64,000 nucleotides of DNA, taken from contig CM074769.1 of the NCBI GenBank assembly GCA_037355855.1, positions 62,001 through 126,000 on the forward strand, given 5' to 3'. A program made the position numbers and the translations under genes. This document shows, in pieces, positions 11,190 to 22,939 of this stretch. This DNA is from Pseudo-nitzschia pungens (taxonomy: Eukaryota > Bacillariophyta > Bacillariophyceae > Bacillariales > Bacillariaceae). Position 1 is the first letter of the stretch; each line of letters opens with the position of its first letter. The notes beneath the pieces are model-generated. The model searched no databases. It saw only the letters and a program-made list of their open reading frames with translations, and was not told the origin of the DNA.

Positions 11190-11315
11190 CTCTTGTTGTT
11201 GTTGTTGTTGTTGTTGTTGCTGCTGCTGTTGTCCTTGCGAGAATGTTGTTGCAGACCTTGCCGTTTCGGCTACAGCTATATGGGTAATAATTTTGTTGTT
11301 CGGATTCGACTGCAT
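10245..11315 (-). CDS. Gln/Asn/Ser-rich protein of unknown function
   Basis: 356 residues, no recognised domain. Residues about 28-54 are an almost unbroken Gln tract (CTG/TTG repeats on the plus strand, 11155-11235). The rest is rich in Ser, Asn and Asp with short basic patches (RRRKRLAGH near 155-165, KRQRRS at the end) that could be nuclear signals. A less repetitive middle part (NMEMKHNN-like, LTEYSLDESLQKSS) shows no match I can name. No intron or signal peptide is evident. It could be a transcription-related protein; equally the frame may be open by composition alone, since CNG-repeat DNA often gives long open frames. Confidence 0.45.
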
Positions 11316-13770
11316 GGTAGTGGTGGATGTTGATGTTGATGTCGATGTTGATGCCGATCTATTTTTGCTTGTGGCTCTCGGTTGTTGCCCTTTGTTACGC
11401 TTGGTTACTCGCGCCGTGCACCTGGCATTGGAATACGGTAGGTAGGTAATAGATACAGTGATAGATAAATGATAAGAGACGAGTTGTGAAACAACGAAAA
11501 CGAGTTTCGACGATTACGTAACTTACCATTGCCGGTAAGATTACTTGTACTTGTGAGTTACCTCGTGAGAAGTAATTTCCCATAATTTACCGTACCGGTA
11601 GGGTTACTTTTGTGGGATCAAGTTGTTGAATTTTTGTGACTTCGAAGTAAGTTATTACTTGTATTAATTATTACGAAGTACTGTACTCGTCTTATTTTTT
11701 GTACTATGAAATTCGTAACATCTGTCCTCCGGTCCACCCACAAAGTAAGATTAGTACATTGCTACGTCACCTTATCGTAGAAAAACGAACGGACAGCTGT
11801 CAGGAACTCTGTAGTATTTGTAAGTTAAGCTTCTCCATAAAAACGAAAATTTTCTTGTTCTAGTACAAATGCCACGGAACCGTAGACGTTAAAAGTGTTC
11901 ACTACGATATTGAAGAAACTAATACTCGGAGTCGCGGTGATGAAGTAATGACAGATAAATACCAGTATTCAACGATACGGAGGAAGAATGCGACAATGTC
12001 GGAATGACATGATCATTCTTCTCTGTAAATAATGATGTGTTCGTTGCATTCTTTGTCTATCTTCTTCACTCTCACTTTTAAAAGGAGAATAGTTTTCTGT
12101 TCCAGTCAAGTTCTTACTGTTCTACCACTATTGGGCTAAGCCTTACTGTTATCCTGGCTGTAACAGTCGACAATTGTGGAGTAAACCTCCATAGAAGTAC
12201 TTGTACACGTACGAATTGTTTATCGGCATCTCGTTGGTGATTAATATTGTACGGTAAAACGTTATGGTTTCCATCCTCCCGTTGATTGTTCTTGCTGTTT
12301 GTAATTACTGTAATACATGGCTCACATTAGCGGTAAGTTAAGATTACGGCTTGCACATCCAAAAATAATTATAAATTTACGTCTCGAACGATAATGATAC
12401 TGTAACGGCTTAAGTGGGAACCTACCGTTGTTTCGAACTACTACTAGCTACGAAGTAAGCCTTACTTCGTAATCAATCTTATTTCTACGGTACAAGTAGT
12501 TAAGGCTTAATCTTACTTCTTGTAGCATCTCGGCGAATAAAAGTGGCATCTGGCATTCGGTACCCGGAGTGAGACTCCGACCAGTTGTCCGCACTCGCTG
12601 AAAACCGAAAACTTCATTGGAGCTACGGTAAGACTTACGTGTAACATAAGGTAAGGTACGGTACGAGTAATCTTATCCTTTGATTGATTGAAATGAATCA
12701 ATCGACGAAGGTTGATTTGTTGATCGGGTCATGCCTCGAATGAATGAATGAATGAATGAACAATCAACATCATTCTTCTGGTCGTAAAACTCGCGACTAC
12801 AACACACAAAGAACGAAGTAAGTTTGCTTCCTATTTCTAAATACAACAATGTATCATTATTATTATTTCTGAGTTCTTCCATATGACTTTCAATAGTGAT
12901 ACACTGGAATCATGTTGTTCTTCCTTTGTTCTAAAAAACCGTGCTACTACAAAATTCTTATCAACTGTCCCCAGCTTTCCGTAGACATTAGTAGTTGGGG
13001 ATGCAGAACCGGGGGACAGCTGATAGGAATTTTGTAGTACCGGTAAGGTTATCATTATTGTTATTTTTATTTTTTGGTTATTGGTGAAACATACTACATG
13101 CCTCATAGTGATATCGTTCTCGAAGCTTGGATGTTCTTCCAATGCTGCACCTCGAATGAATGAATGAATCATCATAATAACCGCAAATGCTGTTTTCAGT
13201 TCCCAAAATCATACCGGTAACCTTAGTGTAATTCGTAGTTCTATAGATACGGTAAGGTTAACCTTAGTTAGTGCTTGTGGGGGCAATTGTATTCACCACC
13301 TGCCAACAGTGAATGAATGAATGAATGAATGAATGAATGAACGAATCAATCATCCCTCTTCTTTCTCTTTGATCTTTGTTTTTGTACCGGTAATCTTACG
13401 GTACTCGTAACCTTAACTATTCCAATTATTAATTAAAAAAAAAAAAGGTTGGAGACGTGAACGACATGCAAGCATTTTTTATTTTTATTTTTTGTACAAT
13501 AATCACCGTAAGGTTCCAACCTGGTAAGTTCGATACTTGTGCTTGTGCTTGCGCTTGTGCTTGTACTACCGTAGTCGTAAGGTTACTTGGTATCTTACTC
13601 GTAAGCATTGTACTACGTAGGAGCATCTACCAAGGTACTTGTACGTACTCGTACCTTGTACTCGTACGAGTAGTAGCATACGGTATGGTATGAGATCAAC
13701 GATCAACCCCAACGACAACCGACAACCGAGACTGAGAACCGACACTCAAAAACTCCACAACCCACAAGCG

Positions 13771-13805
13771 AGAAGCAAGAAGCAAGAAGCAAGAAGCAAG
13801 AAGCA
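13771..13805. repeat. 7-bp tandem repeat (AGAAGCA)n
   Basis: Five perfect units of AGAAGCA. Confidence 0.9.
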
Positions 13806-13839
13806 ACCACCGACAAGAACCCGGTGGACTCTTCTCCAC

Positions 13840-13937
13840 CATCGACCATAGACCATCGACCATCGACCATCGACCATCGATCATCGACCATCGACCATCG
13901 ACCATCGATCATCGACCATCGATCATCGACCATCGAC
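13840..13937. repeat. 7-bp minisatellite (ACCATCG)n
   Basis: About 14 units of ACCATCG with C-to-T variants (ATCATCG). There are no spacers, so it is a plain tandem repeat. Confidence 0.9.
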
Positions 13938-14000
13938 GACAGTGGCGGATGTTGTTGCGTGCAACCGGCAAGCAGTAATGCGCACACTGTACCGGGAAAA

Positions 14001-14094
14001 GCCGAAACTAGAAAGCCGAAAGTAGAAAGCCGCAAACTAGAAAGCAGAAACTAGAAAGCCGAAACTAGAAAGCCGAAACTAGAAAGCAGAAAGC
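14001..14094. repeat. 14-bp minisatellite (GCCGAAACTAGAAA)n
   Basis: Six to seven slightly varied units lying in the probable promoter/5' UTR of the downstream gene. Confidence 0.85.
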
Positions 14095-14225
14095 AAACAA
14101 CCACCGGAAACAGGAGTGCTCTGTGTTCCACCCGGAAGAGCAATCGAAAAATCAATTTTAAAAAACAAAAACCCAAAAACAATAGACAAAGCAACAGCAA
14201 CAGCAATAGCAATAGCACTGGCGAT

Positions 14226-14295
14226 TCATTCATCCATCCATCCATTCATCCATTCATCCATCCATCCATCCATCCATTCATCCATTCATTCATTC
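14226..14295. repeat. CATC/CATT tetranucleotide array just upstream of an ATG
   Basis: A 70-bp mixture of CATC and CATT units ending four bases before the start codon at 14300, so it is probably 5' UTR. Confidence 0.9.
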
Positions 14296-14299
14296 GACC

Positions 14300-15264
14300 A
14301 TGGATCCCGGAGACCTGGACGAGCTGGATCTGGACGGCATGTTCGCCGCCGACGGCGACATGTTGTTTGATGGAATGGACATCGAACTAGACGGAACAAT
14401 GGGAGACATTATGTCCAATGGAGCCAGCAACACGGATCCTCTGGCTCCTTCCGTTGCTGCTACTGTTGTTGACGACGATGCTGCTGCTATTGTTCCCGGT
14501 CCCGTTGCTGTTCCGGCGGAACCTCCTCCCCAACAATCCGTTTCCGTTCCGGTTGCTGCTTCTGCTTCTGCTTCTGCTTCTTCTTCTGCTCCCACCAACC
14601 AAGCACCCAAGACCAAGCGCACGGGGGGACCCAGGACGAAGCGAACGAATCCGATGCTGGAAAACGCTTCTCCGCGAAAGGAAACGTTTGGGACCGGATC
14701 GGCTGCAACAACAACAGCTACATCAACATCGACATCAACATCGACAGCTACAGCTACACCAACACCAAAAGCTACAGCTACAAACACCACCAAGCGCCGA
14801 AAAACCAAGCGCAAGTCCAAGGCTCCGGCCGCCTACGGAGACGAGGAATCCGCCATTGCTTCCGGAGATGCAACCAAGCAATCGTCGTCGCTCCAGCCGC
14901 CCAAGAAGAAGCGCAAGTCCACCAAAACCAAAAAGACCGAGGCTTCCACCACGACGAAACTCACCAAGCGCAAAAAGATTGGGTCCAACGCCAACGCCAA
15001 CGCCAACGCCAGTGCCAATGCCAATGCCAATGCTAGTGGTTCGGTTGCTTCGTCGTTGTCTTCCTCCGCAATGCCCATGCTTCGCGCCGCCCCGGGAGGC
15101 GCCGCCGGACATTTAAAGCACGCAAAGGCTTCGGTGTCCCTGGGACCCCTTCCCACCTCCTCCGTGTCGGCCGCCGGTGCCTTTGGGGGACGGACCAAAA
15201 AGATTGGATCCAAGGCAACGATGGGAACGATAGGAACGATAGGAACGACAGCAGCAACGATAGG

Positions 15265-15297
<33 letters not shown>

Positions 15298-17222
15298 GCT
15301 CTTGTCCTCGTCCACCGCCACCGCCACCGCAACATCATCCTCTTCCTCTTCGGCAAAGGGCACCACCAAAACGAAGCGCAAGACCAAGAAATCATCCTCG
15401 GCGGCACACCACCACCACGATCATTCCGGGTTGTCTCCCTCCGCCGCGGCGGCCATGGCTCCCGTGGATATCATCCGCCCGCCCAAACCGGAACCGACCT
15501 ACGGTGGACTCGCGCCGTCCAAAACGCTCTTCTACCCCTTTCTGGAATCGGTCCCGGCCGAATCGACCATGCAGAAGCGAAAGACCTATCCCGTCATGGA
15601 TCGCATTTCCAGCACGCTCACCAGCCAGATGCTTTCGGCATCCTCAAATTCGAATTCGAATTCGAATTCAACTTCGAATTCAACGTCAAACGCAACGTCA
15701 AACGCAACGTCAACTTCAAACGCAAATTCGAATTCCAATTCCAATTCCAATTCCAATTCCAATCCATCGGCGAGTGCGTCTGCCTCCGCTCCTTCCCCAT
15801 CCTCGGCGGGCGGCGCATCCACGCTTCCCGCGCTTCCCGGGGGAGTTCCGGAGGACCACCCCATCTTCCAGCTCCTCCTGGACACGTACGAGGGCAACGA
15901 CAAGGACAAGGACAAGGGCAACGACAAGGACAAGGACAAGGGCAACGACAAGGACAAGGACAACAAGGACAAGAAGACCTTCACTCCGGACAAAAAGGCA
16001 GCGCTCGCCAGGGGCATCGCCCACCTGCGAACCATGGTGCGGACCGCCGACAGGAACAGCCTGGTGAGAGACGTCTTTGCCATGTGCGGGTTGCTGACGC
16101 GCGAGTACAACTTTTTGAAACAGACCCTCGACAACATGAAGGCCTGGTGCAAGAACGAGTTCGACGTCGACAAATACAAGGAAACCTACGAACCCCCCCG
16201 GGAGCCGCCCAGGATCAACAAGTGGAAGGCGCCCACCACCGCGCACGGAACGGTCCGCATCAAGATTTCCTGCACGGGATTCAAGGAAGCAAAGAACAGC
16301 TCCCAACTGGTGGCACTCCTGCCGGCCATGGTGCTGGACGTTCCCAAGGTCGTTTCGTCTCCGGCCTCTGCGTCGGCGTCGGCATCGGCGTCGGCCTCTG
16401 CGTCGGCGTCGGCTTCGGCTTCGGGGGCGGCGGGGCATTCCAGAGCCGGGCCGTCCCACGACGGCAAAAAGAGAACCATCGCCGGAGGCTTGTTGTCCGG
16501 GTCCAAGTCGGCGGCCGCAAGTCGACAGGGCGGGATCCTCGCAAAAAAAAAGAAAACGCAGAGGCCGCTGCCCACCACCGACAAGTCCCTCTCGTCGTCG
16601 TCGGCTTTGGCTTCGGCTTCGGCCTCGGCGGCCTCGGCCTCGCTCCCCTCGAAACTCCCCAGGGCGATGGCGGCGCTCCCGTCGTCCTCGGCGTCCTCTC
16701 CCTCTCCCTCTCTCTCCTCCTCCTCCTCCCCGGCGGGAGCGCCCCACAAGACGTACGCCGACTCGGCACCGATCGCGCGGCGGCAGCAGCTCACCGACAC
16801 CATCTCGCAGCTGGCCCTGGAGCTGGAGGCCCAGTGGCTCCGCGAAAAATCCGCGGAGGGACGCCTCGATCCGGTTCCGGACGAGCAGCCCCCCCTGCAC
16901 ACCACGCGACTGTGGGAATGGCTCGGGAATGCCGGCTTTGTGGCGAAAAGCGGCGGCAGCGGCGGCGGCGGAGGCAACAGCGGCAGCGGTGGCGGCAGCG
17001 GCGGCAGTAGTGGCAGCAGCAGCAGCAACAGCAACAGCAAGCACTCGGCGAGTGCCGCGAGCAAGCGACTCGCGGCGGTGGCGGCTCTCCGGACCAGCGC
17101 AAGGCTTCCGTCGGTGCCGGCCTCCCACAAATTGCTGGGCAGACAGCAGCCACCGGCACCAAAGCTAAAGCTCCTCCCTTTGCCCATCACCGACAACAGC
17201 AACAGCAACAGCAACAGCGACT

Positions 17223-17256
<34 letters not shown>

Positions 17257-18106
17257 CGACAACGCCGACTACCACCACCAAGATTGCGGAGTCGACGACG
17301 AGCCGCCAACCGTTTCGTCGGTCTCGCTCTTTGATCGGTTGCAGTCGTTGCTGGTGGAAGAAGTAAGCGATGACGACGACGACGACGACAACGACGTTAG
17401 AAACGACGACAACGACGTTAGAAACGACGAGAGCCGTGCCAGCGATTTCGGTGACAGTGACAGCGACAGTGACAGCGACAGCGACAACGAGTCCCTTGGA
17501 TTTTTGGATGGCGACGACGACGACGACGATGACAACGACGACGAAAACATCGATGCCAAGATCCGCGCCATCGAATCCGGTTTTGTGGAAGAAAACCGCA
17601 AACACGCGGTCCTCGACGTTGTCGACGTCTCGGATCTCACGGTGGAGGAACGAACCTTTTTGCAGCTCTCGAAAGCCGGACTCGTCAGACCGAGGCTCCA
17701 TCCCCCGATCGACCTCGTGGTATCGAGCGGCGGCGTCGGCGGCGGCAGCAGCATTGGCGAACATCGGCCTTGGCGTGCCCAAAGCACCCACCGCTGCACG
17801 AACGAAATCGAAAACGAAAGCGACAGCGACAGCGACAACGACAACGAAAGCGACAGCGACAGCGACAGCGACCCCGAAGGCATCGACCGCGTACTCGGAT
17901 CCATGGCGTCCGAACTGAACCGAGTCGGATCCAGGACCAACCTCCGGATCTCCCTCCTGGACAAGCTCGTGGGACAAAAACCCAAGATGGCGGAGGACCA
18001 GCAGGCGCTCCTCATTGCACGGTGCCAGGCGCTCATGAAGCGGACGAAGGAAAAGGCCAAAAAGGCCAAGCAAAAGAGCCACGAGGCCCTCAACCTACCG
18101 TGGTAG
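14300..18106 (+). CDS. Large low-complexity, probably nuclear protein of unknown function
   Basis: 1268 residues in one exon, starting at an ATG in a good context (ACCATGG). Not recognised. An acidic N-terminus (DPGDLDELDLDG) is followed by three Lys/Arg clusters that look like nuclear signals (KRRKTKRKSK, KKKRKSTKTKK, KRKKIG; residues about 155-235). Ala/Ser/Thr tracts, an Asn-Ser run near 450-490 and a KDKGND repeat near 535-550 follow. Three non-repetitive blocks could be folded: about 560-660 (ARGIAHLRTMVRTADRNSLV through RINKWKAP), about 828-885 (RQQLTDTISQLALELEAQWL, LWEWLGNAGF), and a helical basic C-terminus (1200-1268, LLIARCQALMKRTKEKAKK). Asp-rich repeats lie between the second and third. 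Chromatin or transcription work is a guess from composition. Confidence 0.7.
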
Positions 18107-18752
18107 TCACTTGTTTGGCCTCCGCCTCCGAGCCATTTCCGTTAAAATTAGAATTTCGAGACGTCGGGGAAATCAAAACAGAGCAAGCTATGCACAACCC
18201 AACCGATCCAACAGAGGGCAGGGGAGACAACACGATACAACACCACCAGACACGATACACGAATACACGATACAAAATACCGGTAGGGAAAAAAGACATC
18301 ACTCAATGTGGGACTGGTTTTGTGCCATGCGAAAAAGCATCGTTTCTTGCACTGTACCCGTATTCCAAACCGCTACAACCAGTACACTGAACCGTAATTG
18401 TTACTACTATTATTGTTTTGCGGATAAACGAAACTGTTCGAAGGCGGAGCGAGCGTGAAGCAGATTCTGTGCTGTGCTGTGCTGTGATTTGCTTTGCTTC
18501 GGTGTCCTCTTTCATTTCATCGCATGATGGCAGAAGTAAGATTACTTCGCGTCGAAATGATAATGGTACAAGTATAGTAATTATGTCAGAGCTCCGTCAG
18601 ACCGCCGTCTTCACTGTTCTCGCACGCGATAAAGTTATTAAGGTTTACCGTACAGGCTTACTGTAGCTGCTTTGGACTGCTTTGGACTGCTTTGGACTGC
18701 TTTGGACTAATTTTCAACCAATCAATCAAATTCAACCATTAATTTTTCACAG
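18107..18752. other. Intergenic; short tandem repeat and a possible 3' splice site
   Basis: No gene seen. Contains ACACGATACA-type repeats (18228-18275), TAAGATTAC and TTTACCGTAC motifs, four units of TGCTTTGGAC at 18668-18707, and TTTTTCACAG immediately before the downstream BspA-like fragment, which reads like a 3' splice site. Confidence 0.5.
18668..18707. repeat. 10-bp tandem repeat (TGCTTTGGAC)x4
   Basis: Four perfect consecutive units. Confidence 0.9.
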
Positions 18753-19874
18753 TTGGAGTTAGCGTTCAACCAGCCACTCAATACAATTGATACATCTCAA
18801 GTTACTGATATGCGTGAAATGTTTCATCTGGCACCAGCTTTCAATCAGCCACTTGATCAATGGAATGTTGCAAAAGTGACCTCTATGAACCGAATGTTTG
18901 GTGATGCCTCTTCCTTCAATCAGCCACTCGATGACTGGGATGTATCCAATTTAAGTGATATTGAATATCTTTTACAAAATCACCAACAAAATCACCAACA
19001 AAATCTCCAACAAAATCACCAACAAAATCTCCAACGGATCCTCTGTCAATATTTCCAACAAAATCACCAACAGCTTCACTAAGTCCTAACTGTCAAAACG
19101 CTGATTCCTTCTTATTGAAAAGGAAAAAAAGAGACTGCGCGTGGGCTGCCGATAAGGAAAAAAGGTGTGATCTTGTTGACGAGCCAACAAATACACCAGT
19201 CATTTTTTATTGTCCCCTCCTTTGCAATGATAGCTGTAAGGTTCAACAATCTCCAACAGCTTCTCCAACAGAATTCGAAACCGATGCACCAACATTTTCT
19301 CCAACGCCTTCTCCAACAGCTTCACCAACACAAGAGTGTCAAAATGATGATTCCTTTTTCATCGGTAAAAATATCAAAAGGAACTGCACCTGGATTGGAG
19401 AGAAGATAAGGAAGCGGTGCATCCGAAAGGATGAGTCAGACCGGAAAGCAAGCAATGCTTGTCCCCTCTATTGCAAGAAAAAAATGCAGGTTTGCCTGGC
19501 ACTGTCGCCCAAACGACCCCAACTTTCTTTACAGAGGTAAGGAAGGTAAGGATTGTTCATGGGTTGCAGAAAAGCGCGAGAGTCGGTGTAACAAGCGCGA
19601 CCCAGAAAACCAAGGGAAGAAAGTTGCCGAATTCTGTCCATCTTCCTGCGATTTGCGTTGCGTGTGCGAAGACCCGAAGAAACATTTTTTTGTGTATACG
19701 GAGCCTTACGATGCGTATGAGCCAATAAAGTGCAGCGATATTCGGAAGAAAAAGCATTGCAACAAGAAAGTTCATGTTGGCAGAAAACCATACAAGAGCC
19801 CTAGAAAGACCGAACCGCGCATGTCGGATGTTTGCCCCAAGACGTGTAACAAATGTCTTCGTGAAAAGAAGTGA
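18753..19874 (+). pseudogene. Broken gene: BspA-type repeats, SPT linker, Cys-rich domains
   Basis: Three consecutive coding stretches lie in frames that do not agree. 18753-18960 encodes BspA-like (DUF285) repeats (AFNQPLDQWNVAKVTSMNRMF) but has no ATG and follows a CAG that looks like a splice acceptor. From about 18965 a second frame encodes an SPTKSPT linker and a Cys-rich module (RDCAWAADKEKRC ... CPLLCNDSC), another SPT linker and a second module (NCTWIGEKIRKRC ... CPLYC). At the seven-A run 19478-19484 the frame shifts again and continues (KDCSWVAEKRESRC ... CPSSCDLRC ... CPKTCNKC) to a stop at 19872-19874. Such BspA-plus-Cys-module secreted proteins are known in diatoms. The missing start and two shifts suggest a pseudogene. 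Unrecognised introns or a sequencing error in the A run are alternatives. Confidence 0.65.
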
Positions 19875-20774
19875 ATATCCTTTGGTTATGGTCCGGTTCC
19901 CCCGCATCACCTCCCGTCTTTGTTCTGTGATACGACATCATGAAAAGCACTTTCCAGTCACCTTCATCTGAATTGTGCCCTCCTCAGTGATTTCCTTTGA
20001 TTAATTTTAGTACTAGGCTTTTCAACAGCATTGTTTGAGATTTTCTCTTCTGGTAGTAAGTTACGACTAGTAGAATTGTAATGCTGATAGTACTAGTATC
20101 ATTCAAACATACCGTACGGTACGGTAATATCTTGGTTGTTCTACCGTGCGTAATTCTGATCAGTTGACCCCCGTTGTTTGGAGTGTTGTATTGGGGTGTT
20201 CAGTCTAGTTTTGTGTAGAAGTGTTCGCTAGTACTAACTCAAATTTTGACAGAGCGAAACCAACTCGATTCTTTTTGTTTTGATTGATTGATTGATCATT
20301 TTTCTTCTTCCATGTACAGTAAATCTTACTCGTACGCACGAGCAAGGTGACTCGTACCGTACCGGTACCGGTGCATATCCGTACCGTATAACTCGGAAGA
20401 TAACAGATTACCTCTGGTCCAAAACAAGGTTGCTGCGGCGTTGCCTGCGAGCAAGGCTACTCGTACGCAAAAATACGTACGGTACATGGCGGTCCATTGA
20501 GGAAGGAGCAACCTTGCTTGTAAGCCTTACGGTGAGGTTACTACGGGCCAGGCACCAGGCACGGCATTTGCGATTTGTGATGGCAAGTCCAGCAACCGAG
20601 CGCCGAGCGCCACGATCGAGACGAAACCATTCGACGTCCCCCCGATCGGATCGGTCCCGATCGTTCGCTTGGAAGAACGGATCGAACCAATCTCGTCATC
20701 GAAACCGAAACGATCGAGACCGGCTGCGGTTTCCCCCGAGAAATCGTCTGCCACGCATCGGTCTCTCCGCCGCG
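19875..20774. other. Intergenic, no gene seen
   Basis: AT-rich with TACCGTACGG and GTACCGGTACC motifs (20110-20125, 20350-20400). From about 20690 the sequence is alignable to 24560 onward and belongs to the duplicated block. Confidence 0.5.
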
Positions 20775-21481
20775 CTAAACGTCGTCGGACTCGAATTCCG
20801 GAACGAGAATCGTGCCGTGGCAAGCCGTTGTCCACCTCTGTCCTCCGCTCCGCCGCGAAAACACAAAACCAAACCGGGAAAGCAAAAGCACAAAGCACAA
20901 AGCAAGACGAGAGAAGACCGTGCGACGAAGGAAAGGATTCGTGAGTCTCGTTGCTTGGGCATGCACTCGTGCGCCAAGCAAAGAATCCAATGAGCCGAGC
21001 CGAGCCGAGACCGGTCTAGCCCAGCCCGGCCCGGCCCAGCCGAGCCAGGCACGAAACCGGAGACGCCGAACGGGATACGCAAGAGAGCACGAGAGAGCGC
21101 GGCACAAAAAAGCAAGCCGAGGCACAAGGACGAGCACGCGACGCACCGATTCCAGTGGCGGTGCGGGACAGTCGATCATCTCGGGATCTTGTTCTGCTTC
21201 TCCGCGTGCGAAACAAATCTGCAGCTCCGAAAACACTCGAACCCTTCCACCGACGCGTTTGGTTTCCGACGGCGGCGACGACGGCGACGACGACGGCGAG
21301 GCCTCCGCCTGCGGATCGCACACCACATTGACCCTCCGGGGAAACAATGCCTCCAGGGTTCGGACCGAAACATTCTCTCCCCGGAATTTTGATTCGATGC
21401 GCGCGATCGGTTCGGCCAGAGCATCGTAGAGGTCGAGGCCGGTCCGAAAGTAGTCCTGCGGTGCATCAAACGCGCAGGTTC
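20775..21481 (-). pseudogene. RNase T2 3'-half copy lacking the catalytic exon
   Basis: Homologous to the last two exons of the RNase T2 gene at 24629-26763. The exon-2 equivalent is 21147-21481 (TCAFDAPQDYFRTGLDLYDA, then ELQICFARGEA and DCPAPPLES); the exon-3 equivalent is 20775-20837 (RWTTACHGTILVPEFES). Both keep open frames, the splice acceptor before exon 2 (CATCCAG) and the donor after it (GTGCGT). Nothing like exon 1, which holds both histidine motifs, occurs between 21482 and 22939. The 309-bp intron also happens to be open throughout, so an unspliced frame runs 20775-21590. Most likely a truncated, non-functional duplicate of the complete gene 4 kb to the right. Confidence 0.8.
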
Positions 21482-22939
21482 CTGGATGCCGTCCAAGAGA
21501 AGGGAATGGAAGGCGAGGCAAGGCAAGGCAAGGCAATTTCACTTCTTCTCTCACATCGTACGGTGAAATAATGATAAAAATAACATCCATCGAGGAGAAA
21601 GCACTAGTACGTACCGGTAAACTGAGTCCGATATCACAATCGTCACCTATGGCAAGTTGCCATACCGTACCGTAGGTGACTTGGTTACTTAGGTACGGGC
21701 CTCCTTAGTTAGCCCCCCGGGGGTCGAATTTCCAAAATATTGTTCAGTTCCAACCTACGGAGACCGGGTACAAATTCTACACATATAGGTAAATTAGAGT
21801 GACAGCATTCACTGTCGCCGATTTTGTCCATAATTATTGATTGAACAAAAACTTCTATTTTTTGTTCCTTCAATCCTTTCATACCGGGACAGGAATGGGG
21901 CTATGTGATTGGCTGATCCCACGGCGCGCCCCAAAGCACGGCCGGCGATCATGCTGTCACTCGAAAAACAAGATAATTTGGGCCACCGGCAGTTAGTCAC
22001 AAGCTTACTAAGGGGGGAAGATAGCAACGTAAATTCAGATGTGAATATAGAGGATTGTAGGAGAGAAAGTTACGGTAAGACCTAAAAGAGTGTGTCTTTA
22101 CTATTGGACGGGGCTGTCGAGGTGCGGAGATATGTGCCTGCGTTTCCTTATCTGTCAAGGAAATTGTTCATTTCCGACAAAATTGTTCTCAAATAAGTAA
22201 TGGATTATGCACTGGTACGTAAGTTACCGTTGCGGTACTGGTACCGGTACTCGTATGTATGTGCCACTATTTTTATCTATGAACGGAAACCGTTCACTCA
22301 CTGAATCAAAATAATAATTATAATACCTGTAATTACGGTATTCATACCTATGGATTTGGGAGAGAAGAAACTGCGAACTAGTACAAGTACCGGTACACGC
22401 ACTTGTTCATACAATTACATACAGTATCCTACCACATAATAGAGAACGCACTATCTATAATAATATCGAATATACATATATGTATTTCATATATTGGAGT
22501 ACATGCGGGATTTAATGAATCATTTAGAATCCTTCGTAGTAGGATCGGAACGCAAACACGATACAATGACAAATACATACTCCGTAATACCGAAAGAATA
22601 CGAAGTATCGAACGGAAAAGGTTGTGATTGTGATAGGAATTTTGTAGTAAGTGGTTATTCAAATATAAAGATTGCCTTGACTCGGCAATATTGATATTAA
22701 GCCCAACGGACAATAATATCAATTTTCGGTCATTCCCTCCATACTCAAGCAATTTTTCCCATCTCTTGTAAAGTACCGTAAGGTTATTCAACCATTCTCA
22801 ATTCAGCCCCAGTTCGCACAAATTTATTGATTATACATCTTTAAAATACCTGTATCGCGTATCACTCCACCTAATCTACCCTAGAGTGTTACAGTCGCAA
22901 CTGCATAATTTTCATTCATTGGTAAATAGTAGTGTGATC
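21482..22939. other. Intergenic, no gene seen
   Basis: Contains a purine-rich GGCAA repeat (21510-21535, shared with 25321-25347), several GTACCGGTAC motifs (21610, 22240-22260, 22390) and AT-rich sequence. Open frames such as 21809-22027 (-) have no recognisable domain. Confidence 0.5.

Larger units (their letters stand above)
11316..14299. other. Intergenic, dense in short repeats and TAAGGTTAC-type motifs
   Basis: No gene is supported. Contains many GTAAGGTTAC/TACCGGTA motifs (11520-11650, 12300-12670, 13200-13270, 13385-13700), GAAT microsatellites (12739-12758, 13145-13165, 13311-13341), a poly-A stretch near 13435-13446, and a run of minisatellites at 13771-14295 leading into the next gene. 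Confidence 0.6.

Noticed and set aside
13840..13937. Regular ATCGACC repeats that superficially resemble a CRISPR array
   Set aside because: Units are 7 bp with no spacers, and the context is eukaryotic; it is a minisatellite.
14390..18093. Many long minus-strand frames over the large plus-strand gene (Ala/Gly/Val/Arg-rich)
   Set aside because: They mirror trinucleotide repeats of the real frame and carry no domains.
20292..20993. 233-codon plus-strand frame
   Set aside because: Lies over the RNase T2 pseudogene 3' end and shows only Arg/Ser-rich composition from the opposite strand.
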